From: Microbacterium mangrovi
Lineage (GTDB): Bacteria > Actinomycetota > Actinomycetes > Actinomycetales > Microbacteriaceae
Direction of reading: 5' to 3'
DNA: 64,000 nucleotides
Assembly: GCF_000802305.1 (NCBI RefSeq)
Contig: NZ_JTDK01000006.1
Span: forward strand, 186,001 to 250,000
The position numbers were made by a program, and so were the translations under genes. The notes under the pieces were generated by a model. It made no database searches. It saw only the letters and a list, made by a program, of their open reading frames with translations, and was not told the origin of the DNA. Shown here piece by piece: positions 8,084 to 15,897 of the stretch. Each line of letters begins with the position of its first letter. Position 1 is the first letter of the stretch.

Positions 8084-8400
8084 TCAACCAAACGGGACGA
8101 AGGGCTCCCCGACTCGCCTAACAGAGATTGTCGTCGAGCCCCCGCCACGCAACACGGCGTTGGAGTGGTCGATCACGTTCGAACCACGTGAGCCCACGGA
8201 GATCGAAGCGGACGACATGGGCACCATTCTCGGCAAGGTGGCGGCCGGATACGACGCGACATCGGCGATGGTTTCGGCGCGGCGGGCGAGGAGGGCGACG
8301 CGGTGGCCCGAGGCGTGCAAAGCCCGGCCGTGGACGCGCCGATCCCGGACGATGCGCCAGTGATGACCATGACGCGGGCATCAAAGCTGACTCCAGACAT
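8084..8400 (-). pseudogene. SDR-family oxidoreductase remnant, frameshifted and shortened
   Basis: Begins at 8400 with MSGVSFDARVMVITGASSGIGAS, the TGxxxGIG dinucleotide-binding motif of short-chain dehydrogenases. After GIGASTA the frame breaks and the natural continuation (ALHASGHRVALLARRAETIA) is found in another minus-strand frame, consistent with loss of one base. The catalytic YxxxK region is absent and the remainder is too short. It lies 28 nt downstream of the MFS gene in the same orientation, so the two probably once formed an operon. Confidence 0.7.
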
Positions 8401-8427
8401 GATTCTCCCCTTCGTGGGGCGCTCCGG

Positions 8428-9627
8428 TTATTCCGAAGTCTCGGGCGCGGTCTGTACGAGGGACGGTCGGGAGCGACCGACGATCAGAGTGATGATCAGC
8501 GCGAGGGCTGTGAGGGCGGCGCATGAGAGGAAGACTCCGGGGAATCCTGCGGGGCTTGCGGCGAGGGCGATGATCCCGCCGGAGAGCACGGCTCCGATGC
8601 GGCGGGTGTTGGTGAACAGACCGGAGGCGAGCCCAGGCCGGGCAATGACGTCCTGGAAGAGGGTCAGGCCGACGCCGGTGACGGTGGCGAAGAACCAAGC
8701 GTTGAGCAGCTGGGCGGCCACCAACCCGATCGGGTCCCGGACGATCGCCATCACCACGTAGTATGCGACGCCAACCGCGCAGCCCACGACGATCAATGTG
8801 ATCTGGCTGTACTTGCCGGTGAGCCGTCCCAGGAGCAGCAGCGCGGGAATCTCCGCGAGCGCCGCGACGCCGAGCGCCACTCCACCCCAGACCGGGGCCA
8901 AGTGCAGAGAGTTGACGGTGAACAGTGCCATCGCGGAGGTGACGACGGTGTTGGTCGCCTGCAGCGCGACGAAGGCGATCATGATGCCGGCCACTCGGGT
9001 CCTCGACAGCGGCATGGCCGCCTCGGTGGGTCCGCTCGCGGCGGGCTCAGCGGGCGGACTGGCGCGGCGGAGCAGCAGGATCGAGACCATTCCGCCCGTT
9101 GACACGACCACGATCGCGACGATCACAGACTGCACTCCGGCGATGCTGGCGAGGACCATGGCCAGCGGCGGGCCCGCCACCCAGGACACGGAGACCATCG
9201 CTCTGGTGCTCAGGATCTGGGCGCGGCCGAGCCCCGCGGCGCGCAGTTGGGCGAAGAACAGCGAGGCTCCGACGCCGGCGGGTCCCCCGAGCACGATCAG
9301 AGCGATGATCGCGACGGGCAGCGACCCGGTGAACCCGAGAACGGCGGCCAACGCGACGGTGAGCGCACCGCAGACCAGCATCCAGCTGAGGTAGTTTCCG
9401 CGGCGGTCCGCCCAGGCGGGGATCAGGAGGGACGCGACGAACCCGCTTGCGCTGTAGAGCGCGAGGGCGAGTCCGACCTGCGCGTCCGTGGCGCGCAGCT
9501 GCGTCGACAGTAGCAGCGCCAGCGCCGGGTTCAGGAAGGCGAACTGGAGTCCCCACGCGAACGCCGAGGTCTGCGCGAGAAGCTTCAGTTGCCGGCTAGG
9601 CGGGGAGGCGGTTGCGGCGTCGTTCAC
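8428..9627 (-). CDS. MFS transporter, sugar-efflux (SET)-like
   Basis: 399 aa with about 12 hydrophobic segments in two blocks of six and a central hydrophilic loop (RRASPPAEPAASGPTEAAMP, near 190-210). AWADRRGNY after the second helix is the MFS loop 2-3 signature, and WVAGPPLAMVL in helix 5 resembles SetA/SetB-type sugar efflux proteins. The start is a GTG at 9627; no clear promoter is seen. Probably a drug or sugar-analogue exporter in the cytoplasmic membrane; the substrate is unknown. Confidence 0.82.
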   Translation of the reverse strand: MNDAATASPPSRQLKLLAQTSAFAWGLQFAFLNPALALLLSTQLRATDAQVGLALALYSASGFVASLLIPAWADRRGNYLSWMLVCGALTVALAAVLGFTGSLPVAIIALIVLGGPAGVGASLFFAQLRAAGLGRAQILSTRAMVSVSWVAGPPLAMVLASIAGVQSVIVAIVVVSTGGMVSILLLRRASPPAEPAASGPTEAAMPLSRTRVAGIMIAFVALQATNTVVTSAMALFTVNSLHLAPVWGGVALGVAALAEIPALLLLGRLTGKYSQITLIVVGCAVGVAYYVVMAIVRDPIGLVAAQLLNAWFFATVTGVGLTLFQDVIARPGLASGLFTNTRRIGAVLSGGIIALAASPAGFPGVFLSCAALTALALIITLIVGRSRPSLVQTAPETSE

Positions 9628-9703
9628 AGCTGGGTCCGGTGCGGTTCAGGTTCTTCGGGGTCGAGACATTGCGTCGCGTGGTTGTGGCGGAGCACCGGAC
9701 AGA

Positions 9704-10600
9704 TCAGTGGCCCTCGTGGCTGAACACCGTTGTGTGCCCGCTCTTGACTTCCGTCTCCGACGTCGCGGCGATGCTGCCGAGAAGTTTGAGGCGCTCTTCT
9801 GAGGGTGTGCCGGGCTCGGCGGCGTAGGCGAACATGGACCATTCGGGGTTGCCGGGCAGTTCCATGCCCTCGTAGGTCAGTTCGAGGTCGCCGACCTCGG
9901 GATGGTGGATGAGCTTGGTGCCGGTTCGATGGTGGCGGACGTTGTGAGCGCTCCAGCGCTGTCCGAACGCGTCCGAGCGGGTGACGAGTTCGCCGATCAG
10001 GTCGGTCAAGCCCTTGTCGCGCGGGTTCTGCCCGGCGTAGGTGCGCAGGGTGGCGACGACGTCGTCCGCGTTCCGCTCCCAATCTGGGAAGAAGGTCCGG
10101 GCCGCGGGGCTGAGGAAGACGAACCGTGCGGTGTTGCCCCGTCCGTCAGCGTCCTCGAGCATCGATCGGTACAGCGCACGGCCGAGCGGGTTGGCGGCGA
10201 CAACGTCCATGTGGCGGTCGCGGACCCATACGGGAGCGCCTGTCACCGCGTCGAGGAATCGTTGGAGGCTGGGCCGGACGGTCTGCTCGGGCCGAGCCCT
10301 GCGGCTGCGGGACGGGTGCGGGTCAGCGGCGCGGGCGAGGTCGTGGAGGTGGTCGGTCTCGGCTTCATCGAGGAGCAGCGCACGGGCGACACCGTCGAGG
10401 ATCTCGGGAGCGACACCGCGCAATTCGCCGCGTTCCATCTTCGCGTAGTAGTCGACGCTGATGTTGGCCAGCGTGGCGACCTCCTCTCGGCGCAGCCCGG
10501 GCACACGGCGGCGGCCGCCACCGACGATGCCGGCCTGCGCAGGGGTGACGTTGTCGCGTCGGCTGCGCAGGAAGTCCGCGACCTCTCGTGAGTGCTCCAT
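9704..10600 (-). CDS. MmyB-type helix-turn-helix transcriptional regulator
   Basis: 298 aa. ATG 10600 is chosen because MEHSREVADFLRSRRDNVTP is the family N-terminus and a -10 box TAGCGT lies 7 nt upstream; the open frame extends further, into the divergent gene. The Xre-type HTH (LRREEVATLANISVDYYAKMERG) is followed by the MmyB-like ligand-binding domain (PVWVRDRHMDVVAANPLGRALY onward). Relatives are commonly encoded divergently from an SDR gene, as here, and probably regulate it from the shared 132-bp interval. Confidence 0.9.
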   Translation of the reverse strand: MEHSREVADFLRSRRDNVTPAQAGIVGGGRRRVPGLRREEVATLANISVDYYAKMERGELRGVAPEILDGVARALLLDEAETDHLHDLARAADPHPSRSRRARPEQTVRPSLQRFLDAVTGAPVWVRDRHMDVVAANPLGRALYRSMLEDADGRGNTARFVFLSPAARTFFPDWERNADDVVATLRTYAGQNPRDKGLTDLIGELVTRSDAFGQRWSAHNVRHHRTGTKLIHHPEVGDLELTYEGMELPGNPEWSMFAYAAEPGTPSEERLKLLGSIAATSETEVKSGHTTVFSHEGH

Positions 10601-10607
10601 GGCGTCA

Positions 10608-10613
10608 ACGCTA
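10608..10613 (-). promoter_or_regulatory. -10 box (TAGCGT) for MmyB-type regulator
   Basis: 7 nt from ATG 10600 on the minus strand; leaderless arrangement. It lies in the divergent interval shared with the SDR gene. Confidence 0.5.
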
Positions 10614-10732
10614 AGGCGGTCCGGGGCTCGCTGGGGTGTACTGCCAGTACATGGAAGGCCCGACCCTGGTACTGCCCGCCCGCATGACGTGGAATGGAAG
10701 CAACCCATCCAGCGGCGAGATATCGAGGCAGC

Positions 10733-11590
10733 ATGAACAGGAAGAGCGTGAACGTCGTGGTCGGAGCCGGCGCTATCGGGCAGGCCATCCTCCGCCGTGT
10801 CGGTGCGGGCACGCACGTGCTGCTCGCGGACGTGCGCCAGGAGAATGCCGAGGATGCCGCGCAGGTGCTCGCCGACGCCGGATTCGACACCAGCACGGCT
10901 GTGGTGGACGTCTCCTCGCGAGAATCGGTGCACGCGCTGGTCCAGATCGCGGCCGGCCTCGGCGAAGTCACCGGGGTGATCCACTCGGCCGGCGTCTCGG
11001 CCAGTCAGGCGTCCATCGAGCAGATTCTGCACGTCGACCTGTACGGCACGGCCCTGGTGTTGGAGGAGTTCGGCCGGGTGATTGCCGCGGGCGGATCGGC
11101 CGTGGTCATCGCCTCCCAGTCCGGTCATCGGTTGCCCGCGCTCACCATGGAGCAGGACCGCGCGCTGGCGAGCACACCCGTCGACGAGCTGCTCGCCCTT
11201 CCCATGCTCGCACCCGACCAGTTCAGCGACGGGCTGCATGCGTACCAGGTGTCCAAGCGGGCGAACGTGCTGCGCGTCCAGGCCGAGGCCGTGCGCTGGG
11301 GTGAGCGCGGGGCGCGGGTGAACGCCATCAGCCCCGGCATCGTCATCACCCCGCTCGCCCGCGACGAGCTGAACGGCGCGAACGGCGCGGGGTACAGGCG
11401 GATGATCGAGCTCGCCCCCGCGGGCCGCGCCGGCACCCCCGACGAGATCGGCACCGTTGGCGAGTTGCTGATGACCGAGCGGGGCGCATTCATCACCGGC
11501 AGCGACATCCTCATCGACGGCGGCAGCACCGCCTCCCACTTCTACGGTCCGCTCGCGGGGCTCGCGCCGACGCCGAAGGAGGACCAGTGA
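10733..11590 (+). CDS. SDR-family NAD(P)-dependent oxidoreductase
   Basis: 285 aa. ATG 10733 follows a GAGGCAG ribosome-binding site; 13 further in-frame codons upstream lack an RBS. The cofactor motif is VVVGAGAIGQAI, with an A-I-G variant of TGxxxGIG. HSAGVS is the NAG-like motif and HAYQVSKRANVL is the catalytic YxxxK. RVNAISPGIVITPLA and FITGSDILIDGGS are the C-terminal family motifs. Probably the target of the divergent MmyB-type regulator. Substrate unknown. Confidence 0.9.
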   Translation: MNRKSVNVVVGAGAIGQAILRRVGAGTHVLLADVRQENAEDAAQVLADAGFDTSTAVVDVSSRESVHALVQIAAGLGEVTGVIHSAGVSASQASIEQILHVDLYGTALVLEEFGRVIAAGGSAVVIASQSGHRLPALTMEQDRALASTPVDELLALPMLAPDQFSDGLHAYQVSKRANVLRVQAEAVRWGERGARVNAISPGIVITPLARDELNGANGAGYRRMIELAPAGRAGTPDEIGTVGELLMTERGAFITGSDILIDGGSTASHFYGPLAGLAPTPKEDQ

Positions 11591-11724
11591 GCGGCCAGAC
11601 CCTCTCGAGTCTCCTCGTGGGCGGCATCGGCCGCCACGTCGCCCGCCGCGGCCTCGCCGACGGCCACCGGGTGCACGTTCAAACCGACGGCCAGGCGCCG
11701 CGCCGGCTGGCACCGAGGCCGTGA
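11587..11724 (+). pseudogene. Truncated NAD(P)-binding (NmrA/SDR-like) ORF
   Basis: 45 codons from GTG 11587, overlapping the SDR stop by 4 nt (GTGA). LSSLLVGGIGRHVARRGLAD resembles the start of an NmrA-like Rossmann protein (GGxGxxGRHVAR). The sequence then loses similarity and stops at 11724, 12 bp before an IS left end. Best read as the 5' stump of a gene destroyed by transposition or deletion. Confidence 0.55.
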
Positions 11725-11736
11725 CGGGCGACCTCC

Positions 11737-11885
11737 GTCATGTGTCAGGAGATCCCTGACACTTCTGCGTCAATAGTTCCCTGACGCTTTTGGCCCGTTT
11801 GGTCCTGACACTTCTGGGCCCATCTGTCAGGGATGAGCCGTGTTGAGTCTGTTGATCCTCGTGTCCGTCTCACGATCGCGCAGTG
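11737..11885 (+). mobile_element. IS481-family element, left-end remnant
   Basis: Matches the left end and first 15 or so transposase codons of the intact element at 5899, with scattered mismatches, then breaks off at about 11885 (CGCAGTG). The tandem CTGAC-ended repeats and MSRVEPVDPRVRL coding start are preserved. The rest of the element, including its right end, is missing. Confidence 0.85.
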
Positions 11886-11945
11886 CCGGGCCTCGTGATC
11901 AATGGGGAAGCGGATGTGCTCCGGGACGAAGGGGAAGCCTTCGGA
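11886..11945 (+). pseudogene. Alpha/beta-hydrolase C-terminal scrap
   Basis: The plus strand encodes PGLVINGEADVLRDEGEAFG, matching the acid-residue segment (P.LV...AEADVLRDEGE.YA) of lipase/esterase-type alpha/beta hydrolases. It directly abuts the truncated IS end and is followed by unrelated sequence. Only about 20 codons remain. Confidence 0.55.
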
Positions 11946-11993
11946 AGGTGCTGTCCGCCGAGCGCGCAACACTGCAGTGAGCGTGCCCGACAC

Positions 11994-11999
11994 TACCCT
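11994..11999 (+). promoter_or_regulatory. -10 box (TACCCT) for SnoaL-like gene
   Basis: 6 nt before ATG 12006 with no Shine-Dalgarno sequence; leaderless arrangement. Confidence 0.5.
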
Positions 12000-12005
12000 G
12001 TGTCC

Positions 12006-12407
12006 ATGGAGAGCGATCCCGAGACCACCGCCGCCGTCCGCGCACTGATCGAGCGCACCTACTCGGCGATGTCCACGCCCGGCAGTGACGTCGCGGCACT
12101 CTTCGCCGCCGCGGACATGGCCGTCGCGGGTTCCGGTCAGGGCGAGCTCATGTACGGTCCGGAACAGGTGGGCGCCGTGGCCGAGTCCATCGCCTCCGCC
12201 GCGCTCGCGTGGAACGTCGAAGACGTGAAGGTGTGGCATCGCGGGGACGTCGCGTGGGCTCAGATCCTCGGTCACGTCGTCGTCCGCGTCGACGGGGAAT
12301 CCCAGCACGTGCCGTATTGGACCACCGGCGTGTTCGGACGCACGGAGGACGGGTGGGAGTGGCTGTACTGGGGCGGATCCGAACCGCAGGAGAATCCGCG
12401 CGTGTGA
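12006..12407 (+). CDS. SnoaL/NTF2-like domain protein
   Basis: 133 aa. The frame is open upstream, but ATG 12006 lies just after a -10 box and begins the natural helix (TTAAVRALIERTYSAMSTPG). The alternating helix/strand pattern and the WLYWGGSEPQ end fit the NTF2-like cone fold, used by small ligand-binding proteins and by enzymes such as ketosteroid isomerases. The catalytic role is unknown. It stands alone downstream of mobile-element debris. Confidence 0.75.
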   Translation: MESDPETTAAVRALIERTYSAMSTPGSDVAALFAAADMAVAGSGQGELMYGPEQVGAVAESIASAALAWNVEDVKVWHRGDVAWAQILGHVVVRVDGESQHVPYWTTGVFGRTEDGWEWLYWGGSEPQENPRV

Positions 12408-12441
12408 CGCTCCGGCGTGGGCGTGTCTCGTACATCCGATC

Positions 12442-12447
12442 TACTAT
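12442..12447 (+). promoter_or_regulatory. -10 box (TACTAT) deciding the GTG start at 12453
   Basis: 5 nt before GTG 12453. An out-of-frame ATG overlaps the box itself and opens only a short unrelated frame. Confidence 0.5.
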
Positions 12448-12452
12448 GAAGC

Positions 12453-12860
12453 GTGACCCGAAGTCGCAGATACGAACTTCAGCACGACGCCGCGCAGGAC
12501 GAGCGGCGGCGCGTCGCTGACACGCGCCCGCAGCCGATCAATCTCCCGGAGGCGGCCTTCGGGCCGCACCCGCTGGAGTTCGGCCGGCGCGCGCAGGTCT
12601 GGGCCTGGGTGCCCTTCACCGACGGGCGCCAGTGGCGCCTGCCGGGGGAGGCGGCCGCGTGGAACGACCGGGTCGTGCAATTCGAGTGGTGGTCGCTGAA
12701 GGGCGGCGGGACCCGCTCCACCACGGTGTGGCGGCAGGCGGTCACCGTTCGCAGCGGAGCCGACCACAACTGCGATCACTTCCTGCCGTGGCTGACCGAA
12801 CCACCCGGCGATCAGCGGCGCAGCGTGCGCGAGGGCTTCTCTCCGAACAGCTCCGCATAG
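12453..12860 (+). CDS. Conserved hypothetical protein (Trp-rich)
   Basis: 135 aa from a leaderless GTG. No family is recognised. It is soluble, with a basic N-terminus and a tryptophan-rich middle (VWAWVPFTDGRQWRLPGEA, WNDRVVQFEWWSLKGGG). The 3' end overlaps the AraC-type gene on the other strand by 49 bp; the overlapped tail (SVREGFSPNSSA) is low-complexity and may not be conserved. Confidence 0.65.
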   Translation: MTRSRRYELQHDAAQDERRRVADTRPQPINLPEAAFGPHPLEFGRRAQVWAWVPFTDGRQWRLPGEAAAWNDRVVQFEWWSLKGGGTRSTTVWRQAVTVRSGADHNCDHFLPWLTEPPGDQRRSVREGFSPNSSA

Positions 12861-13810
12861 TCGGCGGCGAACCGCCCCGGATTGGCGAACCCCCACCGGC
12901 GGGCGACCGCGGCGACGTTGACCTGACCGGGCTCCGCGTCGAGGAGTTCGTCGCGTGCGCGGATGAGCCGGACGCGACGCAGGTAGCCGAGGGGAGTGGT
13001 CTCCAGTTCCCGCCGGAAGGCGTTCTGCAGAGCGCGGACCGAGACGTGCGCCTGCTGTGCAATGGAATCGACTGTCAGGGGCTCTGCCGGATGATGCTCG
13101 ATGTATTCGCGCGCGACGCGCACGGCACGCGACAGGCCGCTCGAGTCGCGCATCCGGCCCGGATGGAGCACTTCGATGGGGAAGCCCGCCGTCGACGCGG
13201 CCACGACGGCTTCGAACGCCGCGGTGCGGGTGAGGTCGTTGTGGAACACCTCGGGTTCCTGCACGACGCTGCGCCAGGCGTACCCGACGGTGCGCACCCA
13301 GTGCTGCCGCATCGCGTCGGAGATCGGCGACGTACCCGCGAAGTCCAGCCGCGCCTCGTCGACACCGAGCCGGCGCGCGGCCGTCTTCGTGAGCCGTTCC
13401 AGGTCGACGTTGACCATGAGGAGATCGAGGTGCTCCGACGTGCTCGCTCCGGGTCCGGGCCGGAACAGGAACGGCCGCGCGGTGTCCAGGTTCTCGCTGC
13501 GTGACGTCGCGGCGTAGCGTCCGCCGAGGACGAGCCCGAAGGCCGCGACCTGCTCGAACTCCACAGCGATGTCGATCCAGGACGAGATCTTGAACCGGGC
13601 GAACGTGACGCCGTCGGCTCCGCGGGTGGTCTGCTCGAACCAGAAGCGCCGCCGCGAGTCGCGCAGGCGTGCGATCGGGTACACGCGCTGGACGATCGCC
13701 TCGGCGGTGGCGATGTCGTCGGTCGCGAACGACTCCTCCTGGTACGGCGGCGGCACGGCTTCGGAGTCGCTCGTCGACGCTCCGCCGGATGACGGGGGCT
13801 GCACGGTCAC
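12812..13810 (-). CDS. AraC-family transcriptional regulator
   Basis: 332 aa. The C-terminal third holds the two AraC helix-turn-helix units: LTVDSIAQQAHVSVRALQNAF, then VNVAAVARRWGFANPGRFAADY, ending in LFGEKPSRTLRR. The N-terminal two thirds resemble the AraC-binding-like domain (ripA/FeaR type), including RPFLFRPGPG. Its ATG overlaps the stop of the upstream YihY-type gene by 4 nt, so the two are co-transcribed. The signal sensed is unknown. Confidence 0.9.
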   Translation of the reverse strand: MTVQPPSSGGASTSDSEAVPPPYQEESFATDDIATAEAIVQRVYPIARLRDSRRRFWFEQTTRGADGVTFARFKISSWIDIAVEFEQVAAFGLVLGGRYAATSRSENLDTARPFLFRPGPGASTSEHLDLLMVNVDLERLTKTAARRLGVDEARLDFAGTSPISDAMRQHWVRTVGYAWRSVVQEPEVFHNDLTRTAAFEAVVAASTAGFPIEVLHPGRMRDSSGLSRAVRVAREYIEHHPAEPLTVDSIAQQAHVSVRALQNAFRRELETTPLGYLRRVRLIRARDELLDAEPGQVNVAAVARRWGFANPGRFAADYAELFGEKPSRTLRR

Positions 13811-14844
13811 TCCTCGTGGGCGCGTCGGATCTCCGCGCCCTCCCGCACCGTCTTGTCCGCCGCGGCATCCTGCTTGTCACTGCGGCGCGTGTCGCGGGGC
13901 GGCAGCTGGATCTCCTCCTCGGCGGCGAGGCCGGCCTGGAGCTGGCGCCCGCGGACGAGTTCCGCGTCGAACTCGGCCCCGAACAGCAGCGCGAGGTTCG
14001 CGATCCACAACCAGAGAAGGAACACGATGACGCCGGCGAGCGACCCGTAGGTGCGGTCGTAGTGCGAGAAGTATGCGACATAGAGGCCGAAGGCGAGGGT
14101 GCCGATCGCGAGCACCACGATGGCCAGGGTGGCACCGGGACTGATCCAGCGGAACGTGGGCTGCTTCACGTTCGGGGTCGCGTAGTAGAGGACGGCGACG
14201 AGGAAGATGACGACGATCAGCAGCAGCGGCCACTTGAGGATGCTCCAGGCGAATCGGACGGTCGGCCCCGCCCCGATCGCGCCTCCGACCGCGTCCACCA
14301 CGCCACCGGAGAGGACGAGCGATGCGGCCACGACGGCGAGGAGCACCACCGTGATCACCGTGACGACCAGCTGCATGGGGCGCAGCTTCCAGAACGGCCG
14401 GCCCTCGTCGATCTCGTAGATGCGGTTCATCACCCTGCTGAACGCCCCGACGTAGCCGGAGGCCGACCAGAGCGCGATCACGATGCCGCTCACCAGGGCG
14501 AAGCCGGCGCCGGGAGCATGGGCGAGCTGTTCGATGGGTCCGCGCAGCGTCGCGGCGGCGCCACCGGGGGCGACGTTCCGGACCACGCCCAGGACGGCGG
14601 CGGCGGCCTGATCGCGCTGGCCGACCACGCCGAGCAACGAGAACACGGCCATCAGCGCAGGAAACAGCGAGAGCACTGCGTAGTACGTCAGTGCCGCGGC
14701 GGCATCCGTGCACTGGTGCGCGGAGAACTCCCGGATGGTGCGCTTGGCCACGTAGCCCCACGAGCGCCTGTCGAGCTTGGCCGGCGAGTCGGGTTCGTGA
14801 TCCTCTTCGGGATGCCGTTCGTCCCGTGTCCTGGTCTCGGTCAT
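13807..14844 (-). CDS. YihY/BrkB-family inner-membrane protein
   Basis: 345 aa. About six transmembrane segments are visible. Family hallmarks include LTYYAVLSLFPALMAVFSLLG, WSASGYVGAFSRVMNRIYEI and the late SLAGVIVFLLWLWIANLALLFGAE segment; the tail is charged and cytoplasmic. Older annotation as ribonuclease BN is wrong for this family. AGGAAGAG precedes ATG 14844. Function unknown; it leads the two-gene operon with the AraC-type regulator. Confidence 0.9.
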   Translation of the reverse strand: MTETRTRDERHPEEDHEPDSPAKLDRRSWGYVAKRTIREFSAHQCTDAAAALTYYAVLSLFPALMAVFSLLGVVGQRDQAAAAVLGVVRNVAPGGAAATLRGPIEQLAHAPGAGFALVSGIVIALWSASGYVGAFSRVMNRIYEIDEGRPFWKLRPMQLVVTVITVVLLAVVAASLVLSGGVVDAVGGAIGAGPTVRFAWSILKWPLLLIVVIFLVAVLYYATPNVKQPTFRWISPGATLAIVVLAIGTLAFGLYVAYFSHYDRTYGSLAGVIVFLLWLWIANLALLFGAEFDAELVRGRQLQAGLAAEEEIQLPPRDTRRSDKQDAAADKTVREGAEIRRAHEE

Positions 14845-14860
14845 GATCTCTTCCTGAACG

Positions 14861-14895
14861 GGGGAGGGACGCCGGGCTGTTCCGCGTCCCTCCCC
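14861..14895 (-). terminator. Stem-loop terminator of the DUF3618 operon
   Basis: A perfect 12-bp stem GGGGAGGGACGC / GCGTCCCTCCCC with an 11-nt loop lies 13 bp beyond the DUF3618 stop. There is no T run, as is usual in high-GC actinobacteria. Confidence 0.65.
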
Positions 14896-14908
14896 GTGTC
14901 GACCTCTG

Positions 14909-15484
14909 TCAGCTCTCCCGCACGTTGTCGCGCGCCTGCTCGGCGCGGTCCTTGACGTCCTGGCCGGCGGCAGCCGCCTCGCCGGCGACGGTGTGCGCGG
15001 CCGCCTTGGCGCGGTCGGTCACGGCGCCGACGGCATCCTGCACCGGCCCCCGCAGGTCGTCGGCGATGTCCTTCGCGACGTCGGCGGCCTCATCGAGAAG
15101 CGGCTGGGCCTGCTCCTTCGCGGCCGCCGCGGCGCGCCGCTCCGCGTTCGAGGCGGGGATCAGCGACGCCGCGAGAAGACCGGCGCCGAAGGCGATGAGC
15201 CCCACCGCGAGCGGATTGCCCTCGACCTTCGCCCGCGCGTGGTGGGCCGCGTCCGAGACACTCCCGGCCGCGTCCGACGCCGCATTCCCGAGTCCGGTGC
15301 CGGCATCGTCGGCGGCTCCCATGACGTGATCGCGCAGCGAGCCGAAGGCGGCCCGCACGCGGCGGGTCTGACGGTCTGCGATCTTGGCCGGATTGACTTT
15401 GTCTGAGAGGGCGTCGACGTCGGCGCCGAGCGCGCCCCGGGTGCGCTCGATCTCGGCGCGGAGGGCGTCTGGTGAATCGGTCAT
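14909..15484 (-). CDS. DUF3618-domain membrane-associated protein
   Basis: 191 aa. The N-terminus (DALRAEIERTRGALGADVDALSDKVNP) is the DUF3618 signature. One hydrophobic segment (NPLAVGLIAFGAGLLAASLIP, about 88-108) is followed by a long Ala/Lys/Asp-rich amphipathic tail resembling LEA/coiled-coil repeats. Its ATG overlaps the holin-like gene by 4 nt. These three-gene clusters are usually linked to envelope stress; that role is an inference here. Confidence 0.85.
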   Translation of the reverse strand: MTDSPDALRAEIERTRGALGADVDALSDKVNPAKIADRQTRRVRAAFGSLRDHVMGAADDAGTGLGNAASDAAGSVSDAAHHARAKVEGNPLAVGLIAFGAGLLAASLIPASNAERRAAAAAKEQAQPLLDEAADVAKDIADDLRGPVQDAVGAVTDRAKAAAHTVAGEAAAAGQDVKDRAEQARDNVRES

Positions 15485-15897
15485 CGGTTCTCCTCATTCC
15501 TTTTGAGCGTGGGTGGGATCTCCTGCAGCGTCTCCACGGTCTGCGGGACCCCCCGGACCTTCTTGAGCTGGGCTCGGGCGACCATGAAGAGGATGCCGCC
15601 GACGATCGCCCATACGATCGCCACGATCACCGCGGCCCAGCCCCACCCCATGACGAGCGCGAGAGCCGCCCAGAGTGCGAGCGACAGGAACAGCAGCGTC
15701 ATGGAGGCGGCGTATCCGGCGCCGCCGAACAACCCCGCGCCGCGCGCCGATTTGACGGCCGAATCCTTCAGCTCGGCCTTCGCCAGTTCGACCTCCTGAC
15801 GCATGAGCGTGGACAGATCGCGTGTGACGTCGCCGAGCAGCTCGCCCAGGGATGCCGATTCGGCGCGACGTTCAGAAGGTGTCTGATCGGTCATCAC
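15481..15897 (-). CDS. Phage-holin-family (DUF1469/YqjE-like) membrane protein
   Basis: 138 aa. An amphipathic N-terminal helix (LGELLGDVTRDLSTLMRQEV) precedes two closely spaced transmembrane helices (about 60-105), followed by LKKVRGVPQTVETLQEIPPTLK. This is the YqjE/holin 3_6 pattern, not a lysis holin. It overlaps both neighbours and is the middle gene of the operon. Confidence 0.85.
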   Translation of the reverse strand: MMTDQTPSERRAESASLGELLGDVTRDLSTLMRQEVELAKAELKDSAVKSARGAGLFGGAGYAASMTLLFLSLALWAALALVMGWGWAAVIVAIVWAIVGGILFMVARAQLKKVRGVPQTVETLQEIPPTLKRNEENR

